Positions 7,030-16,069 are shown, counted from the first letter of the stretch. The stretch is DNA of 25,470 bases from Betaproteobacteria bacterium (GCA_009921765.1 RFXC01000034.1:1-25470), one strand, 5' to 3'. The notes: generated from the letters alone by a model not told the origin. Translations and numbers: made by a program.

Positions 7030-8118
7030 TCAGGTTTTCTGGACGACGATGGAGGGAAACTTGAGGCTCATGTCGCGCGCGCGCTCGGCGATCCGAACAG
7101 CCACGCGGCGAGCGATCTTTTTATACGTGGCCGCGAGATCACCGTCCGGATCGGCGACCACTGTGGGCCGGCCGGAGTCGGCCTGCTCTCGAATCCGGAT
7201 ATCAAGCGGCAACCCGCCCAGGTATTCGACGTCGTACTCGCCCGCCATCTTCTCGCCGCCGCCCTGACCGAAGATGTGCTCGGTGTGCCCGCAATTCGTA
7301 CAGGTGTGCATCGCCATGTTCTCGACAATGCCCAGAATGGGGATACCGACCTTCTCAAACATCTTGAGCCCCTTCCGGGCATCGAGCAGCGCGATGTCTT
7401 GCGGCGTGGTGACGATCACCGCGCCCGTCACAGGGATTTTTTGCGACAGCGTGAGGTGAATGTCGCCGGTGCCTGGCGGCATGTCGATCACCAGATAATC
7501 AAGATCCTGCCAGTTGGTGTCGCGAAGCAGTTGCTCGAGTGCCTGCGTCACCATCGGACCACGCCAGACCATGGGCGTATCGGGCTCGATCATGAAACCG
7601 ATGGAGGAGGCCTGGACCCCGTGGCCGACCAATGGTTCGATGCTTTTGCCATCACGGGACTCGGGCTTGCCCGACACGCCCAGCATCGTGGGTTGTGAGG
7701 GGCCGTAGATGTCGGCATCGAGCATGCCCACCGTCGCGCCTTCGGCGGCGAGCGCCAGCGCCAGATTCACTGCGGTCGTGCTTTTCCCTACCCCACCCTT
7801 GCCGGAAGCAACCGCGATGATGTTCTTGACATTCGGCAGCGTCTTCACGCCGCGCTGCACCGCGTGCGCCACGATTTTTTGATAGACGTTGGCCGATACG
7901 TTACCCACCCCCGGCAGCGCACGCACGGCCGCGATCACCGCCTTCCTGATCGGATCGACCTGGCTCAAGGCCGGATAACCGAGTTCGATGTCGACGCTCA
8001 CCGAGTCGCTGTCGACACGGATGTTTTTCGCCGACTTGCCAGTCACCAGGTCCTTGCCCGTGTTGGGATCGACAACGCGGCTCAGGGCTTCGGTCACCTG
8101 CTCGACGGTAAGGCTCAT
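7030..8118 (-). CDS. apbC: Mrp/ApbC-type iron-sulfur carrier ATPase
   Basis: 362-residue cytoplasmic P-loop protein. Residues 3-80 form an N-terminal MIP18 (DUF59) domain. The ParA/Mrp NTPase follows, with the deviant Walker [11 protein letters not shown] (105-114), switch-like motif [10 protein letters not shown] (133-142) and Walker B-type [10 protein letters not shown] (210-219). A C-terminal CTNC motif (C273, C276) is the site that binds a bridging 4Fe-4S cluster between two subunits. Proteins of this family carry Fe-S clusters to apoproteins. I placed the start at the ATG at 8118, which begins the conserved MSLT sequence; an in-frame start at 8151 adds eleven unconserved residues. It diverges from metG, a common pairing in proteobacteria, and runs into modA with only 7 bases between. 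Confidence 0.94.
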   Translation of the reverse strand: MSLTVEQVTEALSRVVDPNTGKDLVTGKSAKNIRVDSDSVSVDIELGYPALSQVDPIRKAVIAAVRALPGVGNVSANVYQKIVAHAVQRGVKTLPNVKNIIAVASGKGGVGKSTTAVNLALALAAEGATVGMLDADIYGPSQPTMLGVSGKPESRDGKSIEPLVGHGVQASSIGFMIEPDTPMVWRGPMVTQALEQLLRDTNWQDLDYLVIDMPPGTGDIHLTLSQKIPVTGAVIVTTPQDIALLDARKGLKMFEKVGIPILGIVENMAMHTCTNCGHTEHIFGQGGGEKMAGEYDVEYLGGLPLDIRIREQADSGRPTVVADPDGDLAATYKKIARRVAVRIAERARDMSLKFPSIVVQKT

Positions 8119-8192
8119 GGCAATGCTCGCTGCAAAGTAAATGGGGAACAAACCGGTCAGTCTAAACGATCAGCCTTTCCCGCTGTCCCCGC

Positions 8193-8198
8193 TAAAAT
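8193..8198 (+). promoter_or_regulatory. Candidate -10 element of metG
   Basis: TAAAAT in the context GCTAAAATCG lies 55 bases before the metG ATG, in the 135-base divergent region with mrp. Such a context is common before betaproteobacterial housekeeping genes. There is no convincing -35 at the right distance, so the assignment rests on the -10 alone. Confidence 0.4.
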
Positions 8199-8253
8199 CG
8201 AGGTTTTGCCTGCGTACCTGCCTGCGCCCCTCCTTCCGCGAGCCGAATCCATC

Positions 8254-10398
8254 ATGAAACGCCGTCTTTTCGTCACCACTGCCCTGCCCTACGCGAACGG
8301 CTCGTTTCACATCGGCCACATCATGGAGTACATCCAGGCCGATATCTGGGTGCGATTTCAGCGGATGCGCGGCCACGAGGTGCATTTCGTGTGTGCCGAT
8401 GACGGGCACGGCGCGCCCATCATGCTGAAGGCGCAGGCCGAGGGCATCACGCCCGAAGCGCTGATCGCACGCATCGCCGCCGAGCGGCCCCAGTACCTGA
8501 ACGGCTTTCACATTTCCTTTGACAACTGGCACAGCACGCATTCGGACGAAAACACCGAGCTCTCGCAGGACATCTACCGGGCGCTCAAGGCGAACAAACT
8601 GATCACGACCCGGGTGATCGAGCAGTTCTTCGACCCGGTCAAGGAAATGTTTCTGCCCGATCGCTACATCAAGGGCGAGTGCCCGAAGTGCGGCGCGAAA
8701 GACCAGTACGGCGATTCCTGCGAGGCCTGCGGTGCGGTCTACGCCCCCACCGATCTGCGCAATCCCACCTCCACGCTGTCGGGCGCAACCCCGGTGATGC
8801 GGCAGTCGGAACATTTCTTCTTCCAGTTGTCCGACCCGCGCTGCGTGGCGTTTCTGCGCGATTGGACGCAGGGCGGCCGACTTCAGCCCGAGGTGGCCAA
8901 CAAGGCGCGCGAATGGCTGGATGGCGAATCGGGTCTGGGCGACTGGGACATCTCGCGTGATGCGCCCTATTTCGGCATTCCGATCCCCGATGCGCCGGGG
9001 AAATATTTTTATGTCTGGCTCGATGCGCCGATCGGCTATCTGGCCAGCCTCAGGAACCACTTCGCCAAAGGCCAGGCCGCCCGCCAGACCACGCAGACCT
9101 ACGAGGAGTTCGTGGCCGACCCCGGCGTTGAGCAGTATCACTTCATTGGCAAGGACATCATCTACTTCCATACGCTCTTCTGGCCGGCCACCCTGCATTT
9201 CTCGGGGCGCAAGGTGCCCAACAATGTATTCGTGCACGGCTTCATCACGGTGAGCGGTGAAAAAATGAGCAAGTCGCGCGGCACCGGAATCTCGCCGCTG
9301 CGCTACCTCGAACTCGGCATGAATCCGGAGTGGCTGCGCTACTACATCGCAGCCAAGCTGAATGCGCGGGTCGAGGACATCGACTTCAACCCCGACGACT
9401 TTGTTGCGCGCGTCAACAGCGACCTGGTCGGCAAATACGTGAACATCGCCAGTCGCGCAGCCAACTTCCTGGTGAAGCATTTCGACGGCCAGGTGCTCGA
9501 TCCGCGTGCGCTGCCCGCCTGGGCCACCCTGAACGCGCAAGCCGTGTCCGATGACATCGCTACCTGTATCGAGGGCCGTGAATATGGGAAGGCGCTGCGC
9601 GCAGCCATGGAATTCGCCGACCGCGTCAACCAGTACTTCGACGCCGAGAAGCCCTGGGACATGGCGCGAGACCCCGCGCGGCGCGAGGCGCTCCATGTGG
9701 TCTGCTCGGTGTGTCTTGCCGGCTTTCATGCGCTCACCATCTGGTTGAAACCCGTGCTGCCCGCCCTCTCGGCTCAAGCCGAGGCCTTCATGGGCTGCGC
9801 GCCGCTCGCGTGGTCTGACCTGAACCACCCTCCTGTACGCATCCAGCGCTACGAGCACCTCATGGCCCGCGTCGATCCCAAACTGCTCGACGCACTGTTT
9901 GAACCCCCTGAGGCTTCCACGTCCGCTCCCGCTGCCAAAGCCAGCAAGGGGGCCGCGGGCAGCGCTCAGGCAACCGACACCGCAAAGGCGAAACCGGCCA
10001 GTGCTGGGGCATCCAAAGCCGGGCCCGGCCCGGCTGGCCGAGAAGGGGTTGACAGCGGCCCGATTTCCATCGACCAGTTCATGAACGTCGATCTGCGCAT
10101 CGCACGAATCGTGGAAGCGAGCGCGGTGGAGGGCTCTGACAAACTGATCCGACTCGCGCTCGATCTCGGCGAGGGGAGGCTTCGCAACGTCTTCTCAGGT
10201 ATCCGCTCAGCCTATGATCCTGCTCAACTTGTCGGGCGCCACACGGTGGTTGTCGCCAACCTCGCCCCACGCAAGATGAAATTTGGCATCTCTGAAGGCA
10301 TGGTATTGTCGGCTTCATGGGACGATCCCTCACAAGGGTCAGGCATTTTTCTGCTGGGTGCCGATACCGGCGCGCAGCCCGGAATGCGGGTGCGCTGA
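8254..10398 (+). CDS. metG: Methionyl-tRNA synthetase with C-terminal tRNA-binding domain
   Basis: 714-residue class I aminoacyl-tRNA synthetase that charges tRNA-Met. The HIGH motif is HIGH at 19-22 and KMSKS is at 337-341. A zinc knuckle in the connective region has C143, C146, C156 and C159. After the anticodon-binding helical domain there is an Ala/Lys/Ser-rich linker (about 550-600), then an EMAP/Trbp111-like tRNA-binding domain (about 605-714, starting near [15 protein letters not shown]) that also drives dimerisation. I chose the ATG at 8254 because [16 protein letters not shown] is the canonical start of the family; the frame is open further upstream only because it runs antisense to mrp. 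Length and all motifs are normal, so the enzyme should be functional. Confidence 0.98.
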   Translation: MKRRLFVTTALPYANGSFHIGHIMEYIQADIWVRFQRMRGHEVHFVCADDGHGAPIMLKAQAEGITPEALIARIAAERPQYLNGFHISFDNWHSTHSDENTELSQDIYRALKANKLITTRVIEQFFDPVKEMFLPDRYIKGECPKCGAKDQYGDSCEACGAVYAPTDLRNPTSTLSGATPVMRQSEHFFFQLSDPRCVAFLRDWTQGGRLQPEVANKAREWLDGESGLGDWDISRDAPYFGIPIPDAPGKYFYVWLDAPIGYLASLRNHFAKGQAARQTTQTYEEFVADPGVEQYHFIGKDIIYFHTLFWPATLHFSGRKVPNNVFVHGFITVSGEKMSKSRGTGISPLRYLELGMNPEWLRYYIAAKLNARVEDIDFNPDDFVARVNSDLVGKYVNIASRAANFLVKHFDGQVLDPRALPAWATLNAQAVSDDIATCIEGREYGKALRAAMEFADRVNQYFDAEKPWDMARDPARREALHVVCSVCLAGFHALTIWLKPVLPALSAQAEAFMGCAPLAWSDLNHPPVRIQRYEHLMARVDPKLLDALFEPPEASTSAPAAKASKGAAGSAQATDTAKAKPASAGASKAGPGPAGREGVDSGPISIDQFMNVDLRIARIVEASAVEGSDKLIRLALDLGEGRLRNVFSGIRSAYDPAQLVGRHTVVVANLAPRKMKFGISEGMVLSASWDDPSQGSGIFLLGADTGAQPGMRVR

Positions 10399-10407
10399 CC
10401 TTCGCAC

Positions 10408-10426
10408 GGGGCCCGCAAGGGGCCTC
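10408..10426 (+). terminator. Hairpin after metG, weak terminator or attenuator
   Basis: A seven-pair stem with one G-U pair and a GCAAG loop (arms 10408-10414 and 10420-10426) starts ten bases after the metG stop and ends 25 bases before the SulP gene. It is not followed by a T-run, so it is a poor intrinsic terminator. It may only lower read-through into the transporter gene. Confidence 0.3.
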
Positions 10427-10450
10427 TCATCTGGCCGCGCAGCCGGTTTT

Positions 10451-12148
10451 ATGAGCCAGCGCAATTTCCGCTTCCGGCCGCGGCTCGCCGATTCGATGCG
10501 TGGGTATCGCGCCTCGGACCTGCCCGCTGATATCGGCGCAGGCATCACGGTCGGCATCGTCGCGCTCCCGCTTGCCATGGCCTTCGGTATCGCCTCCGGC
10601 GTGCGTCCCGAGCAGGGGCTCTTCACCGCCATCATCGGCGGCTTTCTCATCTCCCTTCTAGGCGGCTCAAAAGTGCAGATCGGCGGCCCCGCCGGCGCCT
10701 TCGTCGCGCTCCTCTACGCCATCGGCGAGCGCTACGGCATTGCCAACCTGCTGATCGCCACCTTCATGGCCGGTGTGCTGCTCTTTCTGATGGGCGCGTT
10801 CAAGCTCGGATCGCTGGTGCGCTTCGTGCCGGTCTCGATCATCGTGGGCTTCACCAACGGCATTGCAGTGGTGATTGCCCTGCATCAGGTCAAGGATTTC
10901 CTCGGCCTCGCGATCGACAAGATGCCTGCCAATTCCATGTCGCAGATCCACGCGCTCGGCTCCAGTCTGCACACCATCAACCCCGCGGCAGTCGCCATCG
11001 GTGTGGCCACGCTCGCCATCATCATCATCTGGCCAAAGCCATATCGGGCGGTCACGCCCGGCTGGCGGCGCTGGCTCGCGCGTGCGCCTGGAACCATTGC
11101 CGCGCTGGTGTTTGCCACCGTCGCAGTCAAGCTCTTCGGACTGCAGGTCGACACGGTGGGCAGCCGCTTCGGCGGCATTCCTCAGGGGCTCCCCGCCTTC
11201 GCGCTCCCCGCCTTCGACTGGCAGACCGCGCAGAACCTGGTCGCGCCTACCGTGGCCATCGCACTCCTGGGCGCAATCGAGTCGCTCCTCTGCGCCCGCA
11301 TGGCCGACACCATGATCGACGATCGCCACGACCCGAATCAGGAACTGATGGCCCAGGGCGTGGCCAACTTCGTCGTGCCCTTTTTCGGCGGCATCGCCGT
11401 GACCGGCACCATTGCGCGTACGGTCACCAACGTGCGAAGCGGCGCACGCTCCCCGATCTCGGGCATCGTTCATGCGCTCACGCTGCTGGCCATCGTGCTG
11501 CTGGCCGCACCGCTCGCAAGCGATATCCCCATGGCTGCGCTTGCCGGCATTTTGTTGTTCGTGGCCTGGAACATGGGCGAGTGGCGAGCCTTCCCGCAAC
11601 TGCGCCAGTTCACCATCAACTACCGACTGGTGATGCTCGCCACCTTCTTTCTCACGGTGATCTTCGATCTCACGGTGGCAGTGGAGGTGGGGCTGGTGCT
11701 CGCAAGCCTGTTCTTCATTCTCCGGATTGCCTCGGTCACCCACGTCGAGGCACTGGAATTGCCACCGCGCGCAGCGCTGACGCCCACCATTGAAGGCTTT
11801 CGGCTGTTCGGATCGCTCTTCTTTGGCTCGGTCAACCGGCTCGAGCCTCTCCTTGATCCGGCCCGACCGCTTGCCGACATCACCTTGCTCGATCTGCACC
11901 AGCTCATCAACCTCGACACCACCGGCCTGGATGCGCTCCAAAGTCTGCAGCGCATGCTGGACAAGCACGGCAAGCGTCTGATGATCGTTGGCGCCAACAC
12001 GCAGCCGCTCTCCCTCATGCAGCGAAGCGGTTTTGCAGCAAGTCTGGGACCCGATGCGCTGTTCGACACACTGGAGGCGGCGCTGGCCTCGGTCTCGCCC
12101 CCCGAAACCCCGGACGCGCCACCCGGGAAGTCAACGAACGCAGCCTGA
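10451..12148 (+). CDS. SulP/SLC26-family anion transporter with STAS domain
   Basis: 565-residue inner-membrane protein. The membrane part (about 20-420) opens with the SulP entry sequence DLPADIGAGITVGIVALPLA and contains the conserved GGSKVQIGGPAGAF segment. A cytoplasmic STAS domain (about 440-550) follows, with the LDTTGLDAL loop near the usual phospho-regulatory site. SulP proteins move sulfate, bicarbonate, dicarboxylates or, in some lineages, molybdate, usually with Na+ or H+. The substrate cannot be read from sequence. The start at 10451 begins the normal N-terminus; the open frame upstream lies within metG. No strong ribosome-binding site precedes it. It follows metG in the same direction and ends 19 bases before the convergent glycosyltransferase gene. 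Confidence 0.9.
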   Translation: MSQRNFRFRPRLADSMRGYRASDLPADIGAGITVGIVALPLAMAFGIASGVRPEQGLFTAIIGGFLISLLGGSKVQIGGPAGAFVALLYAIGERYGIANLLIATFMAGVLLFLMGAFKLGSLVRFVPVSIIVGFTNGIAVVIALHQVKDFLGLAIDKMPANSMSQIHALGSSLHTINPAAVAIGVATLAIIIIWPKPYRAVTPGWRRWLARAPGTIAALVFATVAVKLFGLQVDTVGSRFGGIPQGLPAFALPAFDWQTAQNLVAPTVAIALLGAIESLLCARMADTMIDDRHDPNQELMAQGVANFVVPFFGGIAVTGTIARTVTNVRSGARSPISGIVHALTLLAIVLLAAPLASDIPMAALAGILLFVAWNMGEWRAFPQLRQFTINYRLVMLATFFLTVIFDLTVAVEVGLVLASLFFILRIASVTHVEALELPPRAALTPTIEGFRLFGSLFFGSVNRLEPLLDPARPLADITLLDLHQLINLDTTGLDALQSLQRMLDKHGKRLMIVGANTQPLSLMQRSGFAASLGPDALFDTLEAALASVSPPETPDAPPGKSTNAA

Positions 12149-12158
12149 CCTTGGTCAG
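12145..12158. terminator. Small palindrome between convergent genes
   Basis: CTGACC-TT-GGTCAG overlaps the SulP stop codon and lies just before the end of the convergent glycosyltransferase gene. It could fold in either transcript as a short stem with a CTTG loop. There is no T-run on either side, so bidirectional termination is only a possibility. Confidence 0.25.
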
Positions 12159-12167
12159 AGACCGCCC

Positions 12168-13838
12168 TTAGCGAATCGCGACCAGACCGACCTTCGCCAT
12201 CCACGCTGCCAGCCGTTCGGCCTGCAGACGATCGATATCGAGCAAGGCCGCCCACTCGCCGATGGTTGGGGCGTTTGCCTCGTCTCTGGGCAGCACCTCC
12301 CATGCACGTGCAACAGCCGCTGCATCGGGCAGCCAGCCGTCGGCAAACCGCCACATCGAGAGCTCGCGAAGACCGCGCGCCCCAGGTCCGGTCGCGCTGT
12401 CGCGATGGAGACGCGACTGCAACGCAAGACAAGCGCTGGGGTAGTGCGCAAACATTTCCAGCGGATTGGGCATGCCCGGTTCGCCACGAGGCGCTGGCGC
12501 AACGCGTGCCCGGCACAGGGCAAGCCGCTCTCGCTGCTCGGCCCACAGCGCCTGGTACCGGGGCAACACACGCGACCAGTCGAACTGTTCGCGTACGCGC
12601 GTACGCCCACTCTCCCCCATCCGCATTCGAAGCGCCGGGTCTGCAGCCAGACGGGCGATCGCGGTGGCGCAGGCATCGATGTCGACTGCCACCAGCGTGT
12701 GCGCATAGGCCACATAGCGGTCGTAGTTGAGACGCCCGTCCCGGTAGCCCTCGATCAGCGCAGCTGCACCCTGGGCGTTGGCAGGCTGCAACGTGGGAAC
12801 GAGGAAGCCGTCCTCACCGTCGCGGACGGTCTCCCGATAGCCATCCCAGTCACTCACCACCACCGGAAGGCCGGCCGCCATCGCCTCCACCGGTGTGAGC
12901 CCAAAGGTCTCCTGAATATTGTCGGAGAGCGAAACAAAAAGATCGGCTGCCCGATAAGCCCACTGCGTGACCCCGGGTTCACGCCCATCCACCCGATCAA
13001 CGCGAATACCGGCCGCGAGAGCCGCTTCATCAAAACTTTTGCGGATGGCTTCGTTGGCAAACCAGCCGCATTCGAGAATCCGGATACGCTGGCCACTGGA
13101 GGCGGCCGCCCGCGCGCAGGCAAGATACATGGCCAGCGGATTGGCCTTGGCGTGCAGGCTCAGTCGACCCACGAACAACACGACCACATCGTCATCGACA
13201 AATCCGTGCTGCGCGCGCGCTTCGCGCCGCTCTCGCTCACCCGCCGAGAAGTCGGCCGCATGCACCCCCAACGGAATCACGGGCAGCATGGGGAGTTCGG
13301 GCGCCACCGCAACCCCCAGGCGCGACGCAAGAAATTCTGTTTGCGCCCGCCAGATGAACTCCACCGCGCGGCGCACCGATTGCGAGGTGCACACGAGCGC
13401 ATCATGCGCCGCGAACGGACCGGCCACATAAGCCGCGATCTGCCGCATGACCGCATCCGAACTGATGGTGTGGGTCACGCCGCAGAGCGCAAACGACGCC
13501 ACGCCATGCGCCTGGCGGCTGCGCTGCCAGCCGAGCGCATCGCTTACCGGCGCCGGATAATGAAGCACGCCAAGCTCACCCCACGCGGCCGGCTGATCGG
13601 CGGCAAGCCTGCGCACGGGATGCGACCAGCCCATGCGCTCGAGCGCCGCGGCCACAAATTGCGAATCGTTGCCGGCTGGCGTCACGACATCGAGCGGGCG
13701 CGCGACGCTGGCACGATAGGCCTCAACGAAGCCGCGTAAAAACCCATGCCCCGCCGACTGTCGGCCCATGAGGCGCTGCGATCCGGTATCGATCGCGTCG
13801 GCGGCGAGGAACAGCGCGGGCGGTGTGAAGGCTGTCAT
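12168..13838 (-). CDS. Family-4 type glycosyltransferase with C-terminal extension
   Basis: 556-residue GT-B fold protein. The second Rossmann domain is clear: VIPLGV (187-192), the sugar-nucleotide domain opening at LFVGRLSLHAKAN (221-233), and the donor-binding EX7E motif with E310 and E318 in ETFGLTPVEAMAAGLP. The N-terminal acceptor domain (1-185) is less conserved. Residues 440-556 are a C-terminal extension with Trp-rich and helical stretches that I cannot assign. The enzyme probably transfers a sugar to an envelope polysaccharide, glycolipid or protein; no other cell-wall genes are nearby to narrow this. The ATG at 13838 is used; a TTG at 13853 in the same frame is a plausible alternative. 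It lies 27 bases after the methyltransferase stop and probably shares its transcript. Confidence 0.82.
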   Translation of the reverse strand: MTAFTPPALFLAADAIDTGSQRLMGRQSAGHGFLRGFVEAYRASVARPLDVVTPAGNDSQFVAAALERMGWSHPVRRLAADQPAAWGELGVLHYPAPVSDALGWQRSRQAHGVASFALCGVTHTISSDAVMRQIAAYVAGPFAAHDALVCTSQSVRRAVEFIWRAQTEFLASRLGVAVAPELPMLPVIPLGVHAADFSAGERERREARAQHGFVDDDVVVLFVGRLSLHAKANPLAMYLACARAAASSGQRIRILECGWFANEAIRKSFDEAALAAGIRVDRVDGREPGVTQWAYRAADLFVSLSDNIQETFGLTPVEAMAAGLPVVVSDWDGYRETVRDGEDGFLVPTLQPANAQGAAALIEGYRDGRLNYDRYVAYAHTLVAVDIDACATAIARLAADPALRMRMGESGRTRVREQFDWSRVLPRYQALWAEQRERLALCRARVAPAPRGEPGMPNPLEMFAHYPSACLALQSRLHRDSATGPGARGLRELSMWRFADGWLPDAAAVARAWEVLPRDEANAPTIGEWAALLDIDRLQAERLAAWMAKVGLVAIR

Positions 13839-13865
13839 CGAAGCGATGCGCAAACGCCCGCCAGG

Positions 13866-14570
13866 TCAGTCGGGCTTGCGCAACACCGCTGAAATGATGT
13901 GCGAGGTGCCGACATGGGCAGATCCCTCAGCCAGTTCGGCATCACAGTCGCGCGACTCGAGCACCGACCAGCCAGGGAATGCCTCGCCCAGGAGGCCAAG
14001 GGTATAGAGGTTCTCCGCCACACCCGGGCCGCCCGTTTTATAGGCCAGTTGCCGCATCCCGTAGCCCTCGATCACAAGCAGCCCACCCGGCCGAAGCGCC
14101 TGCCGAAAGCCCTCGAAGATCTGCGAACGAAGCGACGGATCGGCGAACTGGAAAAATATCGCCACGATCAGATCGGCCGGGGTTCGGTCCCAAGGCCAGT
14201 GCGCAATATCGGCACAACAGAGCGCGAGCGAACCGCCCGATGGTGAGTCAAACCGGGCCCGCAAGCCTGGCAGCGAGGCATCGTCAGCGCCCGCGGGCGC
14301 CCGCTCGATGAGTCCGTTTGCGCGGGCGTGGGCCGCCGCATGTTCCACCCCCACGTCGGCCACATCAAAGGCCGTTGCGTGCAGGCCCAGCGAGGCGAGC
14401 CAGACACCGTTTCGCCCGTCACCATCGGCCGGGCACAGCACCCGGCTACCCGCCGGCAGACGAGAACGCTGCGCAGCGAGCCAGCCGTTTGGCTCGGCGC
14501 CAAACAGCATGCCCTCGGCGGACGAATAGCGATTGTTCCAGGTTGTGCGGGGGTCTTTGAATCCGTTCAT
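13866..14570 (-). CDS. Class I SAM-dependent methyltransferase
   Basis: 234-residue soluble protein of the TehB/thiopurine-methyltransferase-like group. The N-terminal WNNRYSSAEGMLFGAEPNGW (about 11-30) is typical of these small methyltransferases. Motif I is VLCPADGDGRNGVWLA (about 44-59), where most relatives have a Gly-rich LDLGCGEGRN. The acidic end of strand 2 is FDVADVG and a later strand reads GGLLVIEGYG. The start is the ATG at 14570, matching the normal N-terminus; the frame stays open upstream without family similarity. It precedes the glycosyltransferase on the same strand and diverges from the SAF-domain dehydrogenase across about 150 bases. Its substrate is unknown; tellurite or thiol methylation are family possibilities only. 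Confidence 0.82.
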   Translation of the reverse strand: MNGFKDPRTTWNNRYSSAEGMLFGAEPNGWLAAQRSRLPAGSRVLCPADGDGRNGVWLASLGLHATAFDVADVGVEHAAAHARANGLIERAPAGADDASLPGLRARFDSPSGGSLALCCADIAHWPWDRTPADLIVAIFFQFADPSLRSQIFEGFRQALRPGGLLVIEGYGMRQLAYKTGGPGVAENLYTLGLLGEAFPGWSVLESRDCDAELAEGSAHVGTSHIISAVLRKPD

Positions 14571-14666
14571 GGCGGAGCGGATGCTACCACCTTGGCAGCG
14601 GGGGTGAAGAGGCCCTCGTCCCGGCATCGGGCTGGAGACGCGCGGGCCGCTGTCAACGATTCGGAC

Positions 14667-14711
14667 TTGACGCGCACCCTGCCGGGCTTGACGATGCGAA
14701 GCACTCCGGAG
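14667..14711 (+). promoter_or_regulatory. Candidate promoter and ribosome site of the COG4091 gene
   Basis: TTGACG at 14667-14672 and GACGAT at 14690-14695 are separated by 17 bases, a fair -35 and a weak -10. The same heptamer CTTGACG occurs twice, 21 bases apart (14666 and 14687), about two helical turns, which could also be an operator. GGAG at 14708-14711 is a good ribosome-binding site, eight bases before the ATG at 14720. Confidence 0.35.
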
Positions 14712-14719
14712 ACTTCGCC

Positions 14720-16069
14720 ATGAACCTGCATCGCATGCTTCAACAACGTGAGGCCGATTCGCGCCCGATCCGTGTTGCCCTGATCGGCGCGGGCAAGTTC
14801 GGCTCAATGTACCTGGCCCAGGCGCAGCGTACGCCAGGCATCCATCTTCTGGGCGTGGCTGACCTGTCACCCGCCCGCGCAAAGAAGGCGCTTCGCCATG
14901 TGGGCTGGGCCGCCGAGCGGCTCACCGCGCGGTCGGCGGCCGACGCCGCCCGCCGCGGCACCACCTGGGTGACCGACAACACGATGGCACTGATCGCAAG
15001 CCCGGAGGTCGATGTGGTGATTGACGCCACCGGACATCCCGCCGCCGGTATCGCGCATGTGCTGGCCTGTTGCGACCATGGCAAACATATCGTGATGGTC
15101 AACGTCGAGGCCGACGCGCTCGCCGGACCGCTGCTTGCCCGCAAGGCGCGTGAAGCGGGCATCGTCTACTCGCTCGCCTATGGCGACCAGCCTGCGCTGA
15201 TCTGCGAAATGGTCGACTGGGCCCGAACCGCAGGTCTGGAAGTGGTCGCAGCAGGCAAAGGAACCAAGTACTTGCCCGCCTACCACCAGTCCACACCCGA
15301 TACCGTGTGGAAACACTACGGCCTCTCGGCGGACGACGCCAAGCGCGGCGGCATGAATGCGCAGATGTTCAATTCGTTCCTGGATGGCACCAAGTCCGCC
15401 ATCGAGATGGCAGCGGTGGCCAATGCCACCGGACTCATTCCGTCGCCCGGCGGCCTTCAGTTCCCGCCTTGCGGCGTGGATGATCTGGCGCGGGTTCTGC
15501 GCCCGGCGAGCGCGGGCGGGCAGCTTCACCACCGCGGCCAGGTCGAGGTGATCTCGAGCCTGGAGCGCGACGGCCGGCCGGTGTTTCGCGATCTTCGCTG
15601 GGGTGTCTATGTGGTGTTCGCTGGTGCCGATGACTACGTACGCCGCTGCTTTCACGAATACGGTCTGATCACCGACGCCACCGGCGAGTTTTCAGCGATG
15701 TACAAGCCCTACCACCTGATCGGGCTCGAGCTCGGGGTGAGTGTGGCCTCGGTGGGGCTGCGCGGCGAACCCACCGGCTGTGCACAGGCCTGGCACGGTG
15801 ATGTGGTTGCGACCGCCAAGCGCGATCTCAAGGCTGGCGAAACACTGGACGGCGAGGGCGGCTTTACAGTTTACGGTCGATTGATGCCCGCAGCCGATTC
15901 CCTGGCGGTGGGCGGACTGCCGCTCGGGCTCGCGCATGGCGTGACACTGAAGCGCCGGGTCGCAGCGGGCGCGCCGGTACGCTGGGCCGATGTCACGATC
16001 GACATGCGGTCGCAGGCGGTGAGGTTTCGCCGCGAGATGGAAAAAAGCTTCGCGCAGTCACGCGGCTAG
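14720..16069 (+). CDS. COG4091-type dehydrogenase with C-terminal SAF domain
   Basis: 449-residue soluble protein with an N-terminal Rossmann fold like homoserine dehydrogenase. The dinucleotide motif is VALIGAGKFGSMYLAQ (19-34), with an acidic residue ending strand 2 in GVADLSPAR that suggests NAD preference. The middle region contains DATGHPAAG and the GKGTKYLPAYHQSTPD stretch. The C-terminal part (about 355-430, with ATAKRDLKAGETLDGEGGF) is a SAF domain, the fold found in antifreeze proteins, FlgA and sugar-acid dehydratases. Annotation pipelines call such proteins homoserine dehydrogenase or FlgA; neither is likely true. The role is probably oxidation of a hydroxy acid or sugar acid in catabolism. 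It stands alone: divergent from the methyltransferase and convergent with the antiporter. Start and ribosome site are well supported. Confidence 0.8.
   Translation: MNLHRMLQQREADSRPIRVALIGAGKFGSMYLAQAQRTPGIHLLGVADLSPARAKKALRHVGWAAERLTARSAADAARRGTTWVTDNTMALIASPEVDVVIDATGHPAAGIAHVLACCDHGKHIVMVNVEADALAGPLLARKAREAGIVYSLAYGDQPALICEMVDWARTAGLEVVAAGKGTKYLPAYHQSTPDTVWKHYGLSADDAKRGGMNAQMFNSFLDGTKSAIEMAAVANATGLIPSPGGLQFPPCGVDDLARVLRPASAGGQLHHRGQVEVISSLERDGRPVFRDLRWGVYVVFAGADDYVRRCFHEYGLITDATGEFSAMYKPYHLIGLELGVSVASVGLRGEPTGCAQAWHGDVVATAKRDLKAGETLDGEGGFTVYGRLMPAADSLAVGGLPLGLAHGVTLKRRVAAGAPVRWADVTIDMRSQAVRFRREMEKSFAQSRG

Noticed and set aside
7864..8253. In-frame upstream extension of metG
   Set aside because: It is antisense to mrp, and methionyl-tRNA synthetases start at [13 protein letters not shown] sequence, which begins at 8254.
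7023..8253. Molybdenum-cofactor riboswitch or classical ModE box near modA or mrp
   Set aside because: I found no TATATA-type ModE palindrome and no long structured leader; modA directly follows mrp.
8170..9858. 562-codon open frame on the minus strand opposite metG
   Set aside because: It mirrors metG, whose motifs are complete. It has no recognisable domain and a composition typical of antisense frames in GC-rich genes.
10667..11968. 433-codon open frame opposite the SulP gene
   Set aside because: Antisense of a membrane-protein gene giving a His/Glu/Gly-rich product without domain features.
11988..13739. 583-codon plus-strand frame over the end of SulP and the glycosyltransferase
   Set aside because: It spans two convergent real genes and has no family resemblance. 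The minus-strand glycosyltransferase motifs are clear.
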